A DNA stretch of 64,000 nucleotides from Candidatus Saccharibacteria bacterium UBA6039. GTDB taxonomy: Bacteria > Patescibacteriota > Saccharimonadia > Saccharimonadales > Saccharimonadaceae. The notes beneath the pieces were generated by a model. It had not been told where the DNA came from. It searched no databases and was given only the letters and a program-made list of their open reading frames with translations. Both the position numbers and the translations under genes were made by a program. Numbering within the stretch: position 1 is the first letter of the stretch; each line of letters begins with the position of its first letter. The stretch covers positions 1 to 64,000 of the forward strand of contig DIZB01000030.1 in NCBI GenBank assembly GCA_002427805.1, read 5' to 3'. Shown piece by piece: positions 60,154 through 64,000 of this stretch.

Positions 60154-60627
60154 ATGGCAGATAAACCAAAGACCAAAAAAGAGCTTGAATTTGAAGCAGC
60201 AGTTGCAGAGGTAACAAATGATCTGCAGCGTAACCGTGCAGATTTCGAAAATTATCGCAAAAGAGTAGAAGCTGAAAAAAATGCAGCACGCGAGTCGGGT
60301 CAGACAAGCGCAATTTTAAAATTACTTCCGGTTATTGATAATATTGAGCGTGCCATCGCCTACATGCCTGAAGATCTTAAAGATAATACGTGGGCACAAA
60401 GTGTCGTTGGGCTCGTGAAACACCTCGAAAAGTCACTTGAGGGCCTTAACTTAAAGCGTATTGATGCCACACCTGGTGTTGCATTTAACCCTGAACTTCA
60501 CGAAGCGATCCAGTTTGACGAAGATGCAACAGGCGAACACGAGGTTATTGCCGAAGAGATGCAGGCAGGCTACACGCTAGGTGGTCATCCAATCCGACAT
60601 GCCATGGTAAAAGTGACCAAAAAGTAG
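60154..60627 (+). CDS. grpE: Nucleotide exchange factor GrpE
   Basis: 157 residues, 1 bp after hrcA. N-terminal coiled coil (VAEVTNDLQRNRADFENYRK), then the beta domain LKRIDATPGVAFNPELHEAI and EEMQAGYTLGGHPIRHAMVKV. Releases ADP from DnaK. AGAGGAGG upstream lies in the end of hrcA. Confidence 0.97.
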   Translation: MADKPKTKKELEFEAAVAEVTNDLQRNRADFENYRKRVEAEKNAARESGQTSAILKLLPVIDNIERAIAYMPEDLKDNTWAQSVVGLVKHLEKSLEGLNLKRIDATPGVAFNPELHEAIQFDEDATGEHEVIAEEMQAGYTLGGHPIRHAMVKVTKK

Positions 60628-60652
60628 ACTTCCCTATTCCCGACAGGATTAA

Positions 60653-60724
60653 TTGGCACTCTTGACATGAGAGTGCCAGTTTTATATACTAAATATATTG
60701 GCAATCTAGTACTTAGAGTGCTAA
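60653..60724. promoter_or_regulatory. Two CIRCE operators and promoter of dnaK
   Basis: CIRCE 1 TTGGCACTC-N9-GAGTGCCAG (60653-60679) with TTGACA (60662-60667) in its spacer; TATACT (60685-60690) after 17 bp. CIRCE 2 TTGGCAATC-N9-GAGTGCTAA (60698-60724) lies in the leader. Two sites should give tight HrcA control of dnaK. Confidence 0.9.
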
Positions 60725-60774
60725 AATAGATACAGAATCTTTGATATATTTAATACGGATAGGAGCAAAATAAT

Positions 60775-62670
60775 ATGGGTAGAATTATTGGAATTGACCT
60801 TGGAACAACAAACAGTGCCGTTGCCTACATGGTGGCGGGTAAACCAGAGATCATCGCAAACGCCGAAGGTAACCGTACGACACCAAGTGTTGTGGCTATC
60901 AATAAGACAGGCGAACGTTTGGTAGGCCAAGTCGCGCAGCGTCAGCGTGTGACAAATGCCAAGAACACTATTTATGGTGTGAAGCGTTTGATTGGCCGTA
61001 AGTTTAGCGATCACGAAGTTCAAAAAGACATCGACATCGTCCCATACGAAATTGTGAAGAAAGGTGACGGCGTAGCAGTTCGTCTCGGTGACAAAGACTA
61101 CTCTCCAGAGGAGATTAGCGCCTTTATCTTGAGTAAGATTAAGGCAGATGCTGAAGCTTTCTTAGGCGAAAAAGTCACTGAAGCAGTGATTACGGTTCCT
61201 GCTTACTTTGACGACTCTCAGCGCCAGGCAACGAAAGACGCTGGTAAAATTGCCGGACTTGAAGTAAAACGTATTATCAACGAGCCAACTGCAGCGGCCC
61301 TTGCCTACGGCCTCGATAGTAAGAAAGACGAAAAGATCGCTGTCTTCGACCTTGGTGGTGGAACGTTCGACGTGTCTGTTCTTGAACTTGGCGACGGCGT
61401 ATTTGAAGTAAAGAGCACCAATGGTGACACACATCTTGGTGGCGAAGACTTCGACAACCGTATCGTTAATCACTTCCTTGATGTCTTTAAGCAAAACGAA
61501 GGGATTGACCTGAAGGCTGATAAAGCAGCTCTTCAGCGCCTCAAAGACGAAGCCGAAAAAGCCAAGAAAGAGCTTTCAAGCACAAACGAAACAGAGATTA
61601 ACTTGCCATTCCTGACAGCTGACGCTGATGGTCCAAAGCACTTCGAGTACAAACTAACTCGTTCAAAGCTTGAAGAGCTCGTTGCAGATCTTATTGATCG
61701 CGTAGCTGGTCCAGTTGAAAAGGCACTCAAAGACGCAGGTCTTAAAGCAAGTGAGATTGATGAGATCGTACTTGTTGGTGGTATGACTCGTATGCCAGCG
61801 GTTGTTGAAAAAGTAAAAGCACTGTTTGGCAAAGACCCACTCAAGGGTGTCAACCCAGACGAAGTTGTGGCAATTGGTGCTGCAATTCAAGGTGGAGTTC
61901 TTGCTGGTGATGTGAAAGACGTTCTTCTGCTTGATGTCACGCCACTATCACTCGGTATCGAAACGATGGGTGGTGTTGCAACTAAGCTTATCGAGCGTAA
62001 TACGACTGTCCCGACCTCTAAGAGCGAGACATTTAGCACTGCTGTTGATAATCAGCCTCAGGTTGAGATCCACGTGACCCAGGGTGAGCGTGAGCTTGCA
62101 GCTGACAACAAGTCACTCGGACGGTTCTCACTAGATGGTATTGCGCCAGCTCCTCGTGGCGTGCCACAAATTGAAGTAACGTTTAACATCGATGCCAACG
62201 GCATCCTTAACGTGACTGCAAAAGATAAGGGAACTGGTAAAGAGCAGAGTATTACTATTTCAAATAGCGGTAACCTTTCGAAGGACGAAATTGAGAAGGC
62301 AGCAAAAGACGCTGAAGCACATGCAGATGAAGACAAGAAAAAGCGCGAAGCAATTGATGCTCGTAATGGCCTCGAGAGTGCAATCTACCAAGCAGAAAAA
62401 ATGCCAGACGAATTCAAAGACAAGATTAGTGATGAAGATAAGAAAGTTATCACTGATGCTGTTGAAGAAGCGAAGAAGCATAAAGATAGTGAAGATAAGG
62501 ATGAGCTAGAAGCTGCCGCAAAGGCCCTTAACGACGCCATTATGCCAATCGGCGCTAAGATGTACGAAGCCGCAGCCAAAGAGGAAGCACCTGCCTCTGA
62601 AGACGGCGAAGCAAAAACTGACGAACCTGTTGAAGGTGAAGTCGTCGACGAAAAAGAAACCAAAAAGTAA
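60775..62670 (+). CDS. dnaK: Chaperone DnaK (Hsp70)
   Basis: 631 residues. ATPase: [66 protein letters not shown]; linker [15 protein letters not shown]; substrate domain and lid with a Glu/Lys-rich end. Lid and tail are typical in length. dnaJ is not adjacent. Regulated by HrcA through two CIRCE sites. Confidence 0.99.
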   Translation: MGRIIGIDLGTTNSAVAYMVAGKPEIIANAEGNRTTPSVVAINKTGERLVGQVAQRQRVTNAKNTIYGVKRLIGRKFSDHEVQKDIDIVPYEIVKKGDGVAVRLGDKDYSPEEISAFILSKIKADAEAFLGEKVTEAVITVPAYFDDSQRQATKDAGKIAGLEVKRIINEPTAAALAYGLDSKKDEKIAVFDLGGGTFDVSVLELGDGVFEVKSTNGDTHLGGEDFDNRIVNHFLDVFKQNEGIDLKADKAALQRLKDEAEKAKKELSSTNETEINLPFLTADADGPKHFEYKLTRSKLEELVADLIDRVAGPVEKALKDAGLKASEIDEIVLVGGMTRMPAVVEKVKALFGKDPLKGVNPDEVVAIGAAIQGGVLAGDVKDVLLLDVTPLSLGIETMGGVATKLIERNTTVPTSKSETFSTAVDNQPQVEIHVTQGERELAADNKSLGRFSLDGIAPAPRGVPQIEVTFNIDANGILNVTAKDKGTGKEQSITISNSGNLSKDEIEKAAKDAEAHADEDKKKREAIDARNGLESAIYQAEKMPDEFKDKISDEDKKVITDAVEEAKKHKDSEDKDELEAAAKALNDAIMPIGAKMYEAAAKEEAPASEDGEAKTDEPVEGEVVDEKETKK

Positions 62671-62685
62671 AACTTAAAACAACTA

Positions 62686-62716
62686 AATAAAGCCGGTTTT
62701 TCCGGCTTTATTTTTT
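62686..62716. terminator. Terminator of dnaK, bidirectional
   Basis: AATAAAGCCGG (62686-62696), loop TTTTT, CCGGCTTTATT (62702-62712), then T-run. It overlaps the stop codon of the minus-strand kinase-like gene. Confidence 0.93.
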
Positions 62717-63320
62717 AGGTGAGTGTTAAAAGCAGGGCCGCTACGACGGGTACCGTAATATTGTCACTGCCGCGAAGTCCGACAAGCTCAGCAAGACCAG
62801 TTATGTATGCACCAAGCAGTGCGAGTGGCCACGGCGCAACTATAAGGAATAGCAGGAAGGCAACAATAACGAATGCAAGTGAACCAGCCAGCGTTTTTGA
62901 AAAAATAAGTTGGCGTGATTTTATCGAGCGTCCCACGATATATGCTGCAGTATCTGCCAGGCCGAGGATTGCGATAGGGATTACAAAGTGAAGCGTCGAA
63001 TTTGCAAGAAGAGCCGTAAGGCTCACGCCAACAAAGAATAAAATTTCGCCGTATGATTCACGTGCCTCGAGTCCTTTTAGGGCTTTCGGTGGGTGCAGTA
63101 ACTTAACAAGAAGAAGCAAAACGGCAAACACAATCCCCACAGCAATAAATACTTTGTAATCAAATATAAATGCACCAATAATGATGAGAGCCATTGATCC
63201 AAGATGAGATAACTTACGGATCCAAGTAGCAGGAAACTGTAAGCGCGTCATGACCATTACTACCGCAAGGCCCACAAGGACCGCTACAACTGAGACGATA
63301 CTTATATAGAAATACTGCAT
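62715..63320 (-). CDS. CTP-dependent lipid kinase / phosphatidate cytidylyltransferase-like membrane protein
   Basis: 201 residues, about six helices. IRKLSHLG near helix 2 and GLADTAAYIVGR ... SKTLAGSLA match the family of phytol kinase, dolichol kinase and CDP-diglyceride synthetase (DxxA...GR...KTxEGS). The KTLAGS version lacks the Glu. Substrate unknown; a polyprenol or diacylglycerol is plausible. TATAGT ends 6 nt before ATG. Confidence 0.8.
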   Translation of the reverse strand: MQYFYISIVSVVAVLVGLAVVMVMTRLQFPATWIRKLSHLGSMALIIIGAFIFDYKVFIAVGIVFAVLLLLVKLLHPPKALKGLEARESYGEILFFVGVSLTALLANSTLHFVIPIAILGLADTAAYIVGRSIKSRQLIFSKTLAGSLAFVIVAFLLFLIVAPWPLALLGAYITGLAELVGLRGSDNITVPVVAALLLTLT

Positions 63321-63397
63321 AACCTCACTATAGCAAAAGTAAGCATTAAGTGGGCGTATAATAGAAAGTACAACTATAACCGAAGAGGAGGAACTAT

Positions 63398-63658
63398 ATG
63401 GGAATCATCGGATGGATAATACTAGGTGGACTTGCGGGATGGGTAGCGTCAATGATTGCGGGGACGAATGGACGCCAAGGGTTGCTCGGTAACATTGTAG
63501 CTGGAATTATAGGCGCGTTTATCGGCGGCTTTGTTTTCGGTCTTTTTGGTGCGAATGGCGTCACCGGATTCAACTTATGGAGTTTCGTGGTAGCAGTATT
63601 TGGCGCGGTTATCGCAATTAGTATTTGGAAGGCAATTACTGGTCGAAAAGTAGCATAA
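63398..63658 (+). CDS. GlsB/YeaQ/YmgE-family membrane protein
   Basis: 86 residues, three Gly-rich helices: MGIIGWIILGGLAGWVASMI, GLLGNIVAGIIGAFIGGFVF, VVAVFGAVIAISIWKAITGR. The family is stress-associated ('transglycosylase-associated') with no known activity. Strong GAGGAGG 6 nt upstream; TATAAT at about 63357-63362, so this gene has a real leader. Confidence 0.9.
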   Translation: MGIIGWIILGGLAGWVASMIAGTNGRQGLLGNIVAGIIGAFIGGFVFGLFGANGVTGFNLWSFVVAVFGAVIAISIWKAITGRKVA

Positions 63659-63708
63659 GCTATATACTCAACTTTTCGAGGTAGCTATATTATAGTATAA
63701 TTAACTTA

Positions 63709-64000
63709 ATGACATTGGTTATTAAGAAGCCAAAAGGCTGGAGAAGTAGGCAGGTAGGGGTAGCTATTTGGGTAATTGGCGCTTTGACGCTTTTGGTTGC
63801 ACCATTTTCACTCGCTATCAACGTTCGGTCACCAGAAACGCAACAAAAGGACACGCCAATCACAACTGTATTATCAGGTAAACTTGGAACGTCAGGCTCT
63901 TCGCTCGCTGTTAGCAAGACGAATGCTGTAGCTCAGCCAGTGTCGAGTTCGTTATCACAGAGTAACACATCAACTGACTGTAAGTCGTCGACTGCTGCCC
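63709..64000 (+). CDS. Secreted or membrane-anchored protein, N-terminal part (cut by window edge)
   Basis: ATG 63709 stands 7 nt behind TATAAT (63696-63701). Basic head (KKPKGWRSRQ), helix VGVAIWVIGALTLLVAPFSL, then a Ser/Thr-rich extracytoplasmic region with one Cys near the edge. The rest is outside the window. No family can be named. Confidence 0.7.
   Translation, partial: MTLVIKKPKGWRSRQVGVAIWVIGALTLLVAPFSLAINVRSPETQQKDTPITTVLSGKLGTSGSSLAVSKTNAVAQPVSSSLSQSNTSTDCKSSTAA

Overview
The window reads as chromosomal DNA of a Patescibacteria (CPR) bacterium, most likely Candidatus Saccharibacteria (TM7). This is an inference from gene content. The GC is moderate and TGA acts as a normal stop (atpA, lepA and tilS neighbours), which argues against the recoded Gracilibacteria. 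There is an archaeal-type AspRS, Gram-positive-like surface biology (sortase with an LPxTG-type substrate, WxL/DUF916-like proteins, type IV pilins), many small secreted or membrane proteins of unknown function, and almost no biosynthetic genes. I see no rRNA, CRISPR array, insertion sequence or convincing prophage.

Layout. 1-3913 (minus) is the start of an F-type ATP synthase operon: c-like membrane protein, atpF, atpH, atpA, atpG (cut by the window edge). 4013-6820 holds a 38-residue mini-prepilin and a flavin electron-transfer group (FMN-binding exported protein, ApbE, ferric-reductase-like flavocytochrome). 6978-16008 is a surface-protein island: a Tat-signal miniprotein, a tail-fibre-like protein, a spermidine-synthase-fold protein, a 1032-residue adhesin, and WxL/DUF916-like proteins. 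16045-33751 is mixed housekeeping: DUF1003, prenyl synthase, AbrB plus MFS pump, DsbA, CBS protein, aspS, TM2, a msrA/MBL/AlkA repair operon, serine hydrolase, MutY-like, Nudix, murC-like, ABC exporter. 33802-37253 has three unknown cytosolic proteins, two tRNAs (CAT) and an FtsL/DivIC-like gene. 37254-42262 has an odd disulfide-less flavoprotein with a stand-alone ATP-cone, pyrH and membrane proteins. 42263-46984 is the most unusual stretch: three homologous 36-codon ORFs, a repeated 37-bp hairpin block, a DUF3494 LPNTG protein with its sortase, and a GHKL-ATPase/STAS-like pair behind an array of palindromic operators. 46991-64000 has tRNA-Met, secreted coiled-coil proteins, a Y-family polymerase operon, pilin, tilS, ftsH, murJ, lepA, tatAC, guanylate kinase-like, hrcA-grpE and dnaK with CIRCE elements, and membrane proteins.

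How parts fit. Three tRNA genes with a CAT anticodon and tilS together cover initiator Met, elongator Met and probably Ile2. TatAC could export the twin-arginine miniprotein at 6978. The sortase sits beside its own LPNTG substrate. HrcA-CIRCE controls both hrcA-grpE and dnaK. Across the window many first genes of transcription units have a -10 hexamer ending only 6-10 nt before the start codon, so leaderless or near-leaderless mRNAs look common, while genes inside operons use Shine-Dalgarno sites or 1-10 bp overlaps.
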